Shown here piece after piece: positions 1-9,534 of a DNA stretch of 36,547 nucleotides. The notes beneath the pieces were generated by a model, which worked only from the letters and a program-made list of their open reading frames with translations, was not told the DNA's origin and did no database searches. The stretch spans positions 1 to 36,547 of the forward strand of contig JALUNK010000075.1 of the NCBI GenBank assembly GCA_027055255.1, read 5' to 3'. The position numbers and the translations under genes are program-made. Every line of letters begins with the position of its first letter. Position 1 is the stretch's first letter. This DNA is from Ghiorsea sp. (GTDB lineage Bacteria; Pseudomonadota; Zetaproteobacteria; Mariprofundales; Mariprofundaceae).

Positions 1-1044
1 TGCAACAGCTAAAGTATCTAACCTTCTGCGCTCTGCATAGGTTTGCCCAATCAGTGGTTTACTTAAATCCTTTGCCCACGGTTGACTTAAAATATCCGCC
101 AACACCGCCACATCTCTTAAACCCAGATTCATACCCTGCCCTGCCACAGGATGAATGGTGTGTGCCGCATTACCCGCCAACAACACCCGTCCTTTAGCAA
201 ATGCTTTGGCAACCCTCAGCTCAAGTGGAAACGACGCGCGCGCACCTAAGCTTGTGAAACCACCGAGCTTAGCCATCACTTCATCACCCGCCACATGGGC
301 TAACATCTGCAAAAAGCCTTCATCACTTAAACTCAGCAATTCAACAGCAGTTTTGGGAGCTACCGACCACACCAACGAAAATCTACCATCCGCAAGTGGA
401 AGCAGCGCCAAAGGTCCATCTTCTTTAAAGCATTCATAGGCTGTGTTGCCATGCCCATACTCACAAGCAATGGATGCAACAATGCCCAAACGGTTATGGT
501 CGTAGCCATAGGTTTGAATGCCTGCAAAGCTACGGATAAAGCTGTTTGTACCATCTGCCCCTACCAATAGTTTGGCATGAATATCTAAGGCTTTGTTATC
601 TTGCTCAATTTGCAGCGATACGCCTTTCGCATGTTGCGTAAAACCTAGGCATTTTGCATGGTAAAAAGTCGTAATATGTTCGGGAAAAGCTTGCTGGACA
701 GGTTCAAGCACATGACGAATTTCAAGCACATAACCCAAAGCATCTGCATGTTCTAAAGCACCATGATGCATGTCCACTGCGCCTGTATTACTAGGTTCGG
801 AAACATGGATATGCTGAATCAACCCTGCCCCATGCGCCAAGATATTCTGCCACACGCCCAAATCGTCCATGTATCTTGCAGAGCCTTCTGATAAAGCAAT
901 CACACGCTCTGGGTTGGTGGCATCCAATGATGGCTGCTGTGCATCCAGCAACGCAATACGATAACCTTGTTGCGACAAATTCAATGCTAGGGCGCTACCA
1001 ATCACACCTGCACCCACAATCGCTATATCGTATTCTTCAGCCAT
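1..1044 (-). CDS. UbiH/UbiF/VisC-type FAD-dependent hydroxylase, C-terminus cut by the window edge
   Basis: Minus-strand frame from ATG at 1044 is open to the window edge and so is absent from the ORF track. It begins MAEEYDIAIVGAGVIGSALALNLSQQGYRIALLD (FAD GxGxxG), with LLVGADGTNS and VLLAGNAAHTIHPVAGQGMNLGLRDVAVLA motifs. Confidence 0.9.
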   Translation of the reverse strand, partial: MAEEYDIAIVGAGVIGSALALNLSQQGYRIALLDAQQPSLDATNPERVIALSEGSARYMDDLGVWQNILAHGAGLIQHIHVSEPSNTGAVDMHHGALEHADALGYVLEIRHVLEPVQQAFPEHITTFYHAKCLGFTQHAKGVSLQIEQDNKALDIHAKLLVGADGTNSFIRSFAGIQTYGYDHNRLGIVASIACEYGHGNTAYECFKEDGPLALLPLADGRFSLVWSVAPKTAVELLSLSDEGFLQMLAHVAGDEVMAKLGGFTSLGARASFPLELRVAKAFAKGRVLLAGNAAHTIHPVAGQGMNLGLRDVAVLADILSQPWAKDLSKPLIGQTYAERRRLDTLAVA

Positions 1045-1151
1045 GAATCCCTACCCCTTCAAAGAAAAAGGAACTGTAAGCCGCATTCGGATTAAGGTCT
1101 ATATTTTAGCGTAGTGTTTCAAAAAATGGGAATGTCCATTATGCTTTTGCC

Positions 1152-1532
1152 ATGAGTATTTTTGGTATAGGAACAGACATTGTACAAATCAAACGCATTG
1201 AGCAATCCCTTAGCCGTTTTGGTCAACGTTTTATTGAGCGTGTTTATACAGCCAATGAATATAGTTTGGCACAACAACGCGGTACTTTTCGTAGGCTGGC
1301 CATGTTTTTTGCGGCCAAAGAAGCTGTTGCCAAAGCACTAGGCACAGGGTTTATAGGTTTTGCCATGAAAGATATTGAAGTCGTCTATTTGGATAGTGGA
1401 AAACCCGAAATAAACTTACATGGTAGAGCTAGATTAAAAGCTCAAGAGCTTGATATCATAAACATTCATGTATCTCTAACCGATGATGCAGGCACTGCTA
1501 TGGCATTTGTTATTGCCGAAACAAGCAGCTAA
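1152..1532 (+). CDS. acpS: Holo-[acyl-carrier-protein] synthase
   Basis: MSIFGIGTDIVQIKRIEQSL...FAAKEAVAKALGTGF, typical AcpS motifs and length. Confidence 0.95.
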   Translation: MSIFGIGTDIVQIKRIEQSLSRFGQRFIERVYTANEYSLAQQRGTFRRLAMFFAAKEAVAKALGTGFIGFAMKDIEVVYLDSGKPEINLHGRARLKAQELDIINIHVSLTDDAGTAMAFVIAETSS

Positions 1533-1539
1533 ATCACTA

Positions 1540-3780
1540 CTACTTCTGCGTGCCCTCTGAGAGAGGCTCAATTTCACCTGTAAACTCAACGTCTATTTCT
1601 GTAAACTCAACTTTTTCCTCTTCAGGCTCACTTTCTTTCAACTCTTCTTCAACATCAAAATCAACTTCTAACATCAACTCATCATCTGTTGTTTCTTCAA
1701 CCTTACCCCACTTCCCAACATCTTCTGTATCCATAAATTTAGCTTCTGTGCTTACTTCGTTACTATTCCATTTCGCTAAATCTTTAGCATTCATCACCAC
1801 AGTTTTATCCATAATATCATCAGGAATGGATTTTGCTTCCTTATTTTCATCTTGAGTAACCAAGGGTTCTTGTTCAGATGTACTTAACACGTCTAAGTCT
1901 GAAATCGCCAAAAGGCTGTCCATCTCCTCTGCAGCAAGGTTAGAGCGTTCAATACCGGACTCAAGCACTTCCCCGGTAAAACTAATCACGCGCTCATCTT
2001 GAAGTTCATGCCAAACATCATCATCAAATAATGAACAAAAATGATTCCATTTCGTCTGGTCATACGTTGAATACAAACTCAACAGGCTTTTATTTCTATC
2101 AATAATACGCTTTTCATAATGTAACATTTGAATGTACGATGCTTGAATCCTAGGTTGCATTTGTACATTCTTAGCCATACCATGATAGTGAAGCTCTGCT
2201 GATTCCCAATCTTTTTTCTGTATCACCACTTCAAAATGTGCGGCATGGTCAATATAGATTTTCTCACTCTTCTCTTCCACACGCTCATTTTTTTCTTCAT
2301 CGGCTAGGTCTTTAACCACACTTTCTTCTTTACCTGCCGCAGGTATTTCATTGTCCATAATGTGAGGAGGAGAAGTCGGATCATCAGAATTCTTCGCTAA
2401 AACCGATAAGTCACCATCAAGTGCATTATCAGCAAACTCGGGTTGCATAATAAGGTCATCGTCCAATAATTCTTTTTCTAACTCTGGCACATCATCAAGC
2501 GATTCTTTTTCTAACTCTGGCACATCATAAACATGTTTATATTGTGCTTTCTCTAAGTTATCCTGCCACGATCGGAGCTGCTTACGATACAAGAAGAAAA
2601 GCAGCAATAAAATATTCAGAACCAGAAGGAATAAAAACCACCACCAACCATAACCTCCTTGACTATTTTTTTGTGTCATATTGTTTTGAACAAGATTCAT
2701 CTGAGCTAAAGCTTCAACCTTTTGGTGGAGTGAACGTACTTCTTCAGCAAGGCTATCAATCTTTACACCAATACTGTCAATACGGATATTTGATGCCATC
2801 ACTTGATCATGCAACGGCTCCAATTTTTTCAGCCTGCTCAAAATAACCGCATCATGAATAGAAGTATCCGATTTCCTGGTAGCACCCAAACTTTCTGTCA
2901 TACCTAGAGAGACCTTGCTATGAAATTTCCTCTTGGGTTGTTCAGCTGAATATCCACCACTTTTAGTGTTTACTTCCTGAACTTTCTTTTTCTTACGCTG
3001 TAACATGTCCTTCAAGTCTTGGTAGTTTGGTGAATTTAAAAAAGTCTGCACATCTTGCAGCGTAGGCACGTTAAGAAAAGCACCTTTTTTTAACCTGTTA
3101 ATATCTTGACGTTCAAAGGCTTGGGGATTCTCATCAAAAAGCGCCAACATAACTTGATGATTTGAAAACCGTTTGTCCTTGCGTAAACGATAAGCAATTT
3201 CACTCAAATTATCACCCGATTGGACTGGGCCATAACTTGTGCGCCTCGCCCAATCCGAAGAAAGTGGTACAGCTAAACCATTTGGCAGCAGGGCACTGAC
3301 TTCTACAGGTGAACTTTCAATCGGTGTAACATCATCCGTTGTAGCAACATTTTTGCCTACATTCGGTTTCGTGTTATCTGGCTGTTTTGATTGGTGCCAA
3401 ACTGGATCCAAAAAAAGTTGGATGCTTTTATAAAAATTACCACGTCCGCGCTGTACCTTCAAAACAATTGTCAAAAATGATTCGTCAATGGCTTGTACCG
3501 ATGAAACCTTAACCGACAGCGTACCATCGTCATCTATCACATCAGCGCGTAATAAGGAATAAGTTTTTGGTATATTTTGCTCAAGTGTTTTATACTCTTG
3601 TGGTGTTGCCAGCATCACTTGTAGTTTACTTTTTCTCTCTTCATCACTCAACACCAAAGGAACACGGATATCCAAAGGTTCACTCAAGTAACTCTTGCTC
3701 TCAACATTGCCAAAACCAACCGCCCAAACCATGGAGCACGTTAGCATCGATAAAAGGAATAGGCTCAGACGCAAAATCAT
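1540..3780 (-). CDS. fimV: FimV-like inner-membrane protein with LysM-type region and acidic cytoplasmic tail
   Basis: Signal peptide, FimV N-terminal pattern (GFGNVESKSYLSEPLDIRVPLVLSDEE...), LysM-like segment (YGPVQSGDNLSEIAYRLRKDKRFSNHQVMLALFDENPQAF), one TM helix (WWWFLFLLVLNILLLLFFLYRK), acidic C-terminus. Confidence 0.8.
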   Translation of the reverse strand: MILRLSLFLLSMLTCSMVWAVGFGNVESKSYLSEPLDIRVPLVLSDEERKSKLQVMLATPQEYKTLEQNIPKTYSLLRADVIDDDGTLSVKVSSVQAIDESFLTIVLKVQRGRGNFYKSIQLFLDPVWHQSKQPDNTKPNVGKNVATTDDVTPIESSPVEVSALLPNGLAVPLSSDWARRTSYGPVQSGDNLSEIAYRLRKDKRFSNHQVMLALFDENPQAFERQDINRLKKGAFLNVPTLQDVQTFLNSPNYQDLKDMLQRKKKKVQEVNTKSGGYSAEQPKRKFHSKVSLGMTESLGATRKSDTSIHDAVILSRLKKLEPLHDQVMASNIRIDSIGVKIDSLAEEVRSLHQKVEALAQMNLVQNNMTQKNSQGGYGWWWFLFLLVLNILLLLFFLYRKQLRSWQDNLEKAQYKHVYDVPELEKESLDDVPELEKELLDDDLIMQPEFADNALDGDLSVLAKNSDDPTSPPHIMDNEIPAAGKEESVVKDLADEEKNERVEEKSEKIYIDHAAHFEVVIQKKDWESAELHYHGMAKNVQMQPRIQASYIQMLHYEKRIIDRNKSLLSLYSTYDQTKWNHFCSLFDDDVWHELQDERVISFTGEVLESGIERSNLAAEEMDSLLAISDLDVLSTSEQEPLVTQDENKEAKSIPDDIMDKTVVMNAKDLAKWNSNEVSTEAKFMDTEDVGKWGKVEETTDDELMLEVDFDVEEELKESEPEEEKVEFTEIDVEFTGEIEPLSEGTQK
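2470..2528. repeat. In-frame tandem duplication, 33-bp unit (DVPELEKE[S/L]LD), in the fimV-like gene
   Basis: TTCTTTTTCTAACTCTGGCACATCAT starts at 2470 and again at 2503. Confidence 0.85.
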
Positions 3781-3851
3781 AAGGCGAAGCTTATCAAGAA
3801 GTGAGTATAAGTCATTGTAAATGTGGGATTAATCACTTGTTATAACACGCA

Positions 3852-5315
3852 TTGAAATATCCTGTGTTTTTTATCACACCTTATATTTCTAATGCAAAGC
3901 CAAGCATCCTTGCCTATTCTATGCCATTAGCAGACTACAGAGAGGTTTTCAACTTGGATATTTGGCTTTATATTTCATCAGTTCTCAGCACCTTTTTTAT
4001 ATTGCTTCTCCCTTGGTTTTTACAATTATCCAAACAAAACAAAACACTGCAGAAGCAGCTGTCAGATAGTCATAATACTGCTAAAGAAAATATCACCCTT
4101 GAGCAACAACTGCGCACGGCTAACCAACAACTTGAACAACAAAAGCAACAGTTATGCCAACTACAAACTGAAAATAAAGGTTTAAGCACTTCATTGACTA
4201 AGCTACAAACAGAACACGAACTCATGCAACAGAGCAATATCGAAAAACTGGCTTTGCTTGAAGATGCGAAAACCAAACTTTCCCATGAGTTCAAAAACCT
4301 TGCTGACCAAATCTTTGAAGAAAAACAACATAAGATGACGGAATCCAGCAAAGAGACTTTAGACAACATCATCAAACCCATGCAAAAAGATATGTCTGAG
4401 TTTAAGGCGCGTATGGAGCAGGTGCATAAAGAAGATATTGAGGCTCGCTCGGCCCTTTCCCAACATTTGTCCCAGCTCAAAGAACTGAACCAACAAATGA
4501 GCCAAGAAGCTTTGAACCTCACCCAAGCCCTGAAAAGTGATAGCAAGGTTCAGGGTAATTGGGGTGAAATGATTTTAGAAAACATCCTTGAAAACAGTGG
4601 CTTGCGTGAAGGGTTAGAGTTTGACCGTGAAAAGTCATTCACCGATAATGAAGGTAAACGTCAACGCCCTGATGTGATCATTAATATGCCCGGCAAGAAA
4701 CATGTGATTGTTGATGCCAAGGTGTCACTCACCGACTACGAACGTGCTATGTCTGCTGCCAATAAGGAAGACAAAGAAGCCGCCATAAAAGCGCATGTCA
4801 AAAGCCTGCAAAAACATATCCAAGAGCTTTCAGCCAAAGATTACCAACATATTCATCAAATTAACTCGCCTGATTATGTGTTGATGTTTGTACCTATTGA
4901 AGGTGCCTATTTGATGGCGATTGAAGCCAACAGTAGCATTTTTGAAGCTGCCTTTACCCAAAACATTGCCGTGGTCACGCCTTCTACATTGTACGCCACA
5001 CTTAAACTTGTAGAGCAGCTTTGGCGCTATGAAAAGCAGAGTGGTAATGTTGCCAAGCTCACCAAACAAGCAGGCAGTTTGCATGATAAGTTTGTTACAT
5101 TTATCAAATCTTTTGAAGATATTGAAACCCACCTTGGCCGTGCACAAAAAAGCTATGATACTGCATTCGGTCAGCTAAAAGATGGGCGTGGCAACTTAGT
5201 CAACCAAGTCAAAACATTGGCTGACCTTTCAGGCAAAGCCAAAAAAGAAATTCCTGAACATTTATTGGAAGACGCAGACATTGGAGAACAACATGAGCTT
5301 AAAGACGAATCGTAA
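3852..5315 (+). CDS. rmuC: RmuC-family DNA recombination protein
   Basis: N-terminal TM, long coiled coil, then RmuC core (QGNWGEMILENILENSGLREGLEF...RQRPDVIINMPGKKHVIVDAKVSLTDYERAM). The true start may be an internal ATG such as 3921. Confidence 0.92.
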   Translation: MKYPVFFITPYISNAKPSILAYSMPLADYREVFNLDIWLYISSVLSTFFILLLPWFLQLSKQNKTLQKQLSDSHNTAKENITLEQQLRTANQQLEQQKQQLCQLQTENKGLSTSLTKLQTEHELMQQSNIEKLALLEDAKTKLSHEFKNLADQIFEEKQHKMTESSKETLDNIIKPMQKDMSEFKARMEQVHKEDIEARSALSQHLSQLKELNQQMSQEALNLTQALKSDSKVQGNWGEMILENILENSGLREGLEFDREKSFTDNEGKRQRPDVIINMPGKKHVIVDAKVSLTDYERAMSAANKEDKEAAIKAHVKSLQKHIQELSAKDYQHIHQINSPDYVLMFVPIEGAYLMAIEANSSIFEAAFTQNIAVVTPSTLYATLKLVEQLWRYEKQSGNVAKLTKQAGSLHDKFVTFIKSFEDIETHLGRAQKSYDTAFGQLKDGRGNLVNQVKTLADLSGKAKKEIPEHLLEDADIGEQHELKDES

Positions 5316-6174
5316 TCAACTGGTGATGACTGGCGTGCAAGGCGGTGTATCCCCTGCACAAATGTGGGCACCTTTTGAGGTAGGCAGCCAAGGTGAAGTC
5401 TTTTCTTGGCCTTCGACTGGTGGTATCACTTATAATGTAAAAGTCGGTGATTCTGTGTTTGGTTGGGCTGGTGAACATATCGAACCAGGCGTTTCTTCAA
5501 CACTTAGCCATAAAAACCGTAAGTCTGAAGATGGTTATCAGTTTCATGCTTGCTGTGGCAATCAAGCTCGAGTCATTTCAGGCGAAGCCAAGGGTGCAGT
5601 TGGCACCGTACTTGGTCACCATGGTGGTGTGAACCATTTGATGATTGATTTTCCTGATGCAACTTTGGATAAACTGACCTGCGATGATAAGTTTATGATT
5701 AAAGGCTTTGGGCAAGGACTGAAGTTTACCGACCATGATAATGTATATATTTACAATATCGACCCTGACTTGCTTGAAAAAATGGGGCTAAAGGAAAACG
5801 CAGAGGGTCAAATTGAAGTGCCTGTGAATGTGATTGTGCCCAACTATGCGATGGGTTCGGGCATTGGTGCGCTATCCGTCACCACGGGTGATTATGATAT
5901 TCTTTGCCATGATAAAGATATGGTCAAAGAGCATGGGCTGGATAAACTTAGATTTGGTGATTTTGTTGCTGTGCTCGATCATGACAATAATTATGGGCGA
6001 ACATTCAGGCGAGATGCAGTGACTATTGGCATGGTGATACATTCCGATTCACCACTTGCAGGTCATGGCCCCGGCATGATGACCATCATGTCTGCTTGCG
6101 ACAATAAACTGCTTCCCGTATTAGATGAAAAGGCTAATATGGGGCAATACTTGGGAGTGGGACGTTATGTATAA
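5293..6174 (+). CDS. DUF4438 domain-containing protein
   Basis: MSLKTNRNQLVMTGVQGGVSPAQMWAPFEVGSQGEVFSWPSTGG...CCGNQARVISGEAKGAVGTVLGHHGGVNHLMIDFP resembles the DUF4438 family. ATG at 5293 preferred over TTG at 5281; overlaps the rmuC 3' end. Confidence 0.75.
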   Translation: MSLKTNRNQLVMTGVQGGVSPAQMWAPFEVGSQGEVFSWPSTGGITYNVKVGDSVFGWAGEHIEPGVSSTLSHKNRKSEDGYQFHACCGNQARVISGEAKGAVGTVLGHHGGVNHLMIDFPDATLDKLTCDDKFMIKGFGQGLKFTDHDNVYIYNIDPDLLEKMGLKENAEGQIEVPVNVIVPNYAMGSGIGALSVTTGDYDILCHDKDMVKEHGLDKLRFGDFVAVLDHDNNYGRTFRRDAVTIGMVIHSDSPLAGHGPGMMTIMSACDNKLLPVLDEKANMGQYLGVGRYV

Positions 6175-6409
6175 ATATATTTTTCTTAGTTTGTTCTTGA
6201 CCATACCAAACCTTGTCCACGCAGAATTATATAAAGTCATCAACGAGTATGGTGAAATTATTTTTACCGATACCAAACCAAGCATTGATGCCAAAGAGCA
6301 TGTTCCCGGGCGCATAAGTTCGGTTAAAAATGAAGCATTCAATAAAAAAAGAATAAAAGCAGACAAAAAAGCTCGCGAAAAAGCTAAGCAAGAAGCTAGT
6401 GATAATTAA
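6167..6409 (+). CDS. Small secreted DUF4124-like protein
   Basis: MYKYIFLSLFLTIPNLVHAELYKVINEYGEIIFTDTKPS: signal peptide plus the short LYKxxxxxGxxxFTDxxP signature. In-frame ATG at 6167 chosen over the ORF-track start at 6125. Confidence 0.7.
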   Translation: MYKYIFLSLFLTIPNLVHAELYKVINEYGEIIFTDTKPSIDAKEHVPGRISSVKNEAFNKKRIKADKKAREKAKQEASDN

Positions 6410-7220
6410 ACAAACATGTGTCGCTGCATGTATGCAGTTGAATAGCAGCGACAGTATTGTTGATAATATGCAAACAATCCAAGCATTATTGGATAACAAC
6501 ACCCCAAATATCGACTTACTTGTTCTACCTGAAAATGCACTACTCATCACCAATAATACCGGTCTAAAGCAACAAGCAACACGACCTGAAACAATCCAAG
6601 GTATATTTAATTTTTTTAGCCAGCTTGCTAAGCAACATCAATGCTGGCTTGTTGCAGGCTCGCTACTTGTACCCGATAAAGACAACCCCAATAAATACTT
6701 TAACCAATGCCCCATATTTTCACCTGATGGAAAGTTGGTTAAAACATACAAAAAAATACATTTGTTTGATGCGGATTTAGGCAGTGAATCATGGCAGGAA
6801 TCCGCGACCATTACAGCAGGACATCAACCCACAACAGTCAGTTGTGGTGATACGTGGAAAGTAGGGTTATCTATTTGTTATGACCTACGCTTTCCAGAAT
6901 TGTACCGCGCATACAGTAAACAAGGCTGCAATATCTTGACCGTACCTGCCGCATTTACCGTGCCTACGGGCAAAGCCCACTGGGAAACATTGCTCAGAGC
7001 CAGAGCCATTGAGAATCAGAGCTACACCCTTGCAGCAGGGCAAGTCGGCGCACATCAAGATAACCGTGAAACTTACGGTCATAGTTTAATCATTGACCCT
7101 TGGGGTGAAGTGCTCGCCGAATTAGAACATGGTGAAGGTATTCTCACAGCTGCATTATCCTACCAACACTTATCCAATATTCGCCAGCAACTTCCCACCT
7201 TAAAACATCATAAACTATGA
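6399..7220 (+). CDS. Carbon-nitrogen hydrolase (nitrilase superfamily; deaminated-glutathione-amidase-like)
   Basis: Glu-Lys-Cys triad context: LLVLPENAL, KTYKKIHLFDADL, VGLSICYDLRFPELYR. Confidence 0.92.
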   Translation: MIIKQTCVAACMQLNSSDSIVDNMQTIQALLDNNTPNIDLLVLPENALLITNNTGLKQQATRPETIQGIFNFFSQLAKQHQCWLVAGSLLVPDKDNPNKYFNQCPIFSPDGKLVKTYKKIHLFDADLGSESWQESATITAGHQPTTVSCGDTWKVGLSICYDLRFPELYRAYSKQGCNILTVPAAFTVPTGKAHWETLLRARAIENQSYTLAAGQVGAHQDNRETYGHSLIIDPWGEVLAELEHGEGILTAALSYQHLSNIRQQLPTLKHHKL

Positions 7221-7816
7221 ATTATGATGTCCCTATGGCATCACTTTGTGATGAGCAAGTCATTAAAAAAAGCCGCTTTATTACACATATCCAAAGGGTT
7301 AAAAATAAAGAGGAAGCCAAGGCTTTTATCGAAGCTATTAAAAAACAATACCCTGATGCCAGACACCATTGCTGGGCATATATCGCAGGTCACCCCACAG
7401 CCACCACAGATATTGGCTTTAGTGATGATGGTGAACCATCAGGCACAGCAGGTAAACCCATTCTAAATGTATTGCAGCATAAACATGTGGGCGAGATTGC
7501 ATTGGTGGTGGTGCGTTATTTTGGCGGCATCAAGTTGGGCGCAGGTGGTCTGGTTCGTGCTTATTCCAGTTCAGCTAGCCTTGCTATGGATAAGCTTGAA
7601 GTGATAACGCTTGTGGAAAGTAAAACATTTGTAGTCACCTTTGATTACAACTTAGAAACTAATATTAAACACTTGTTTGAAACACATAACATTGTCATTC
7701 AACAGAAAAATTATACAACGCGCATATCACTCAGCATTGATGTGCCAACTACTGACATTGAAAGCCTAAATACTCAACTCATCAATATCAGCCATGGGCA
7801 AGTTTCCTTAATTTAA
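7217..7816 (+). CDS. yigZ: YigZ/IMPACT family protein
   Basis: KKSRFITHIQRVKNKEEAKAFIEAIKKQYPDARHHCWAYIAG...FSDDGEPSGTAGKPIL...VVVRYFGGIKLGAGGLVRAYS. Confidence 0.93.
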   Translation: MNYDVPMASLCDEQVIKKSRFITHIQRVKNKEEAKAFIEAIKKQYPDARHHCWAYIAGHPTATTDIGFSDDGEPSGTAGKPILNVLQHKHVGEIALVVVRYFGGIKLGAGGLVRAYSSSASLAMDKLEVITLVESKTFVVTFDYNLETNIKHLFETHNIVIQQKNYTTRISLSIDVPTTDIESLNTQLINISHGQVSLI

Positions 7817-8973
7817 CGCTTCTCAATCGGAATATATGCTTGATTGTTTTGACCATTATAAATTTGCATAGGCCGATAAATGCGACCATCTGTCAACTGC
7901 TCACGCCAGTGTGCAAGCCAACCTGCAACACGTGATACCGCAAACACAGGCGTAAATAAGTCTGTTTCAATACCTAACTTACGATAAACAATGCCTGAAT
8001 AAAAATCCACATTGGGGCAAATACCTTTCTTGCCTAGTGTTTCTTTAGAGAACTGCTCAATATATTTTGCAATTTCATAGGTCGGGTCTTCACCCAACTC
8101 CAAAGCTAATTTATGGTATAGTTTTTGTAATAAGGTCGCTCTTGGGTCTTTGGTTTTGTAAATTCTATGCCCTAAACCTGCAATTTTTTCTTTGTTCTTG
8201 AGTTTATTTTGCAAATAATGCTCTGCTTTATCCAAGGAACCAATTTCATCCAACATGTACAACACATCTTCATTGGCTCCGCCATGCAGTGCACCCGATA
8301 ATGAGCCTATCGCTGCGCTAATCGATGAATAAGGGTCAGCTTGAGATGAAGCAACAACCATGGTCGAGAATGTACTGGCATTCATGGTGTGTTCGGCATG
8401 TACAATCAATGCCACATCCATAATTCGCTCAGCCAAAGGGCTAGGCACATTGCCTGTTAGCATGTATAAAAAGTTTGCGGCATGAGATAAGTCAGTGCGC
8501 GGAGGAATCGGGTCATCTCCTTTCCGCATCCGTGCATGTGCTGCAACAATCGTAGGAAGCTTGGCAATCAAACGCAGATATACTTGGCGAATTTCATCTT
8601 CTTCTAGCGTTTGGTTTAACCCTGACTCAATGGGGTAAAACATGCCCAGCACCGCAACACAAGCTTGAAGTGCATCCATAGGGTGAGCCGATTCAGGAAA
8701 ACATTTGATGACATCACGAACACGAAACTTAATGGTGCGATGGTAACGAAGTTCCTCATCCCATTTTGCCAATTCATCAGCCGTGGGTAGCCTTCCATAA
8801 ATCAATAAGTATGACGTTTCTTCATAGGAAGACTGCTCAGCTAATTCTTCGATATCCATGCCACGATATGCAAGCATACCTTTTTGCCCGTCAATCGTAG
8901 ACACACCTGACTCAGCCACAGGAATCCCTGCTAAACCAGGTGAGTAACATGCAATATCTTGCTTAGAAGCCAT
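7813..8973 (-). CDS. gltA: Citrate synthase (citrate/2-methylcitrate synthase family)
   Basis: AYRGMDIEELAEQSSYEETSYLLIYGRLPT...GALHGGANEDVLYML...GLGHRIYKTKDPRA...CPNVDFYSGIVYRKLG. ATG at 8973 (MASKQDIACYSPGL) preferred. Confidence 0.93.
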   Translation of the reverse strand: MASKQDIACYSPGLAGIPVAESGVSTIDGQKGMLAYRGMDIEELAEQSSYEETSYLLIYGRLPTADELAKWDEELRYHRTIKFRVRDVIKCFPESAHPMDALQACVAVLGMFYPIESGLNQTLEEDEIRQVYLRLIAKLPTIVAAHARMRKGDDPIPPRTDLSHAANFLYMLTGNVPSPLAERIMDVALIVHAEHTMNASTFSTMVVASSQADPYSSISAAIGSLSGALHGGANEDVLYMLDEIGSLDKAEHYLQNKLKNKEKIAGLGHRIYKTKDPRATLLQKLYHKLALELGEDPTYEIAKYIEQFSKETLGKKGICPNVDFYSGIVYRKLGIETDLFTPVFAVSRVAGWLAHWREQLTDGRIYRPMQIYNGQNNQAYIPIEKR

Positions 8974-9122
8974 GATGAATCTCCATATCAATATGTCGTA
9001 AAAAGGCTAGTCACCTTACAAATAAAGCTAAAAATGTCAATACAACATTGTATTTAAAAAATAGTGCCATTGTGATTTAAATCCGTAGTCTTTTGCCTGA
9101 ACAGACTGAGCATGGGGTAATC

Positions 9123-9527
9123 ATGATTAAAGCAATTCTTTTAAAGATTTTTCGTGAAGGTGTAGGTGGACTGATGGCGCTTATCAGCTTTATCACCACA
9201 CCAGCCAAAGTGAAACGTAGCCCTGACGAACAAGAACAAGTGAATGCAGAAGTGCAGCATATGTCATTATACCAGTATTTTGCTTGCCCCTTTTGCATCA
9301 AAGTTCGCCGTCATATTCGCCGTCTGAACTTGCCCATGGAATATTGCGATGCACAGGTCCGTGGTGGAGAGCACAGAAACACTTTAGAAAAAGAAGGTGG
9401 CGCCATTAAAGTACCATGCTTGCGTATTGATGAAGGTGAAGAAACCATTTGGCTGTATGAATCCAATGATATTATTGCCTATTTAAACAACCGATTTGAC
9501 CCAACACTTTCTGAGGAAAAAGCTTAA
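9123..9527 (+). CDS. Glutaredoxin/GST-N-domain thioredoxin-fold protein
   Basis: SLYQYFACPFCIKVRRHIRRLNLPMEYCDAQ...GGAIKVPCLRID...WLYESNDIIAYLNNRF; CPFC active site. ATG 9123 or 9093 start. Confidence 0.82.
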   Translation: MIKAILLKIFREGVGGLMALISFITTPAKVKRSPDEQEQVNAEVQHMSLYQYFACPFCIKVRRHIRRLNLPMEYCDAQVRGGEHRNTLEKEGGAIKVPCLRIDEGEETIWLYESNDIIAYLNNRFDPTLSEEKA

Positions 9528-9534
9528 TTCAGCC

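Noticed and set aside
155-439. Plus-strand 94-aa ORF
   Set aside because: Antisense to the clear UbiH-family coding frame; low-complexity translation.
4070-4546. Minus-strand 158-aa ORF rich in Ser/Cys
   Set aside because: Antisense shadow of the rmuC coiled coil.
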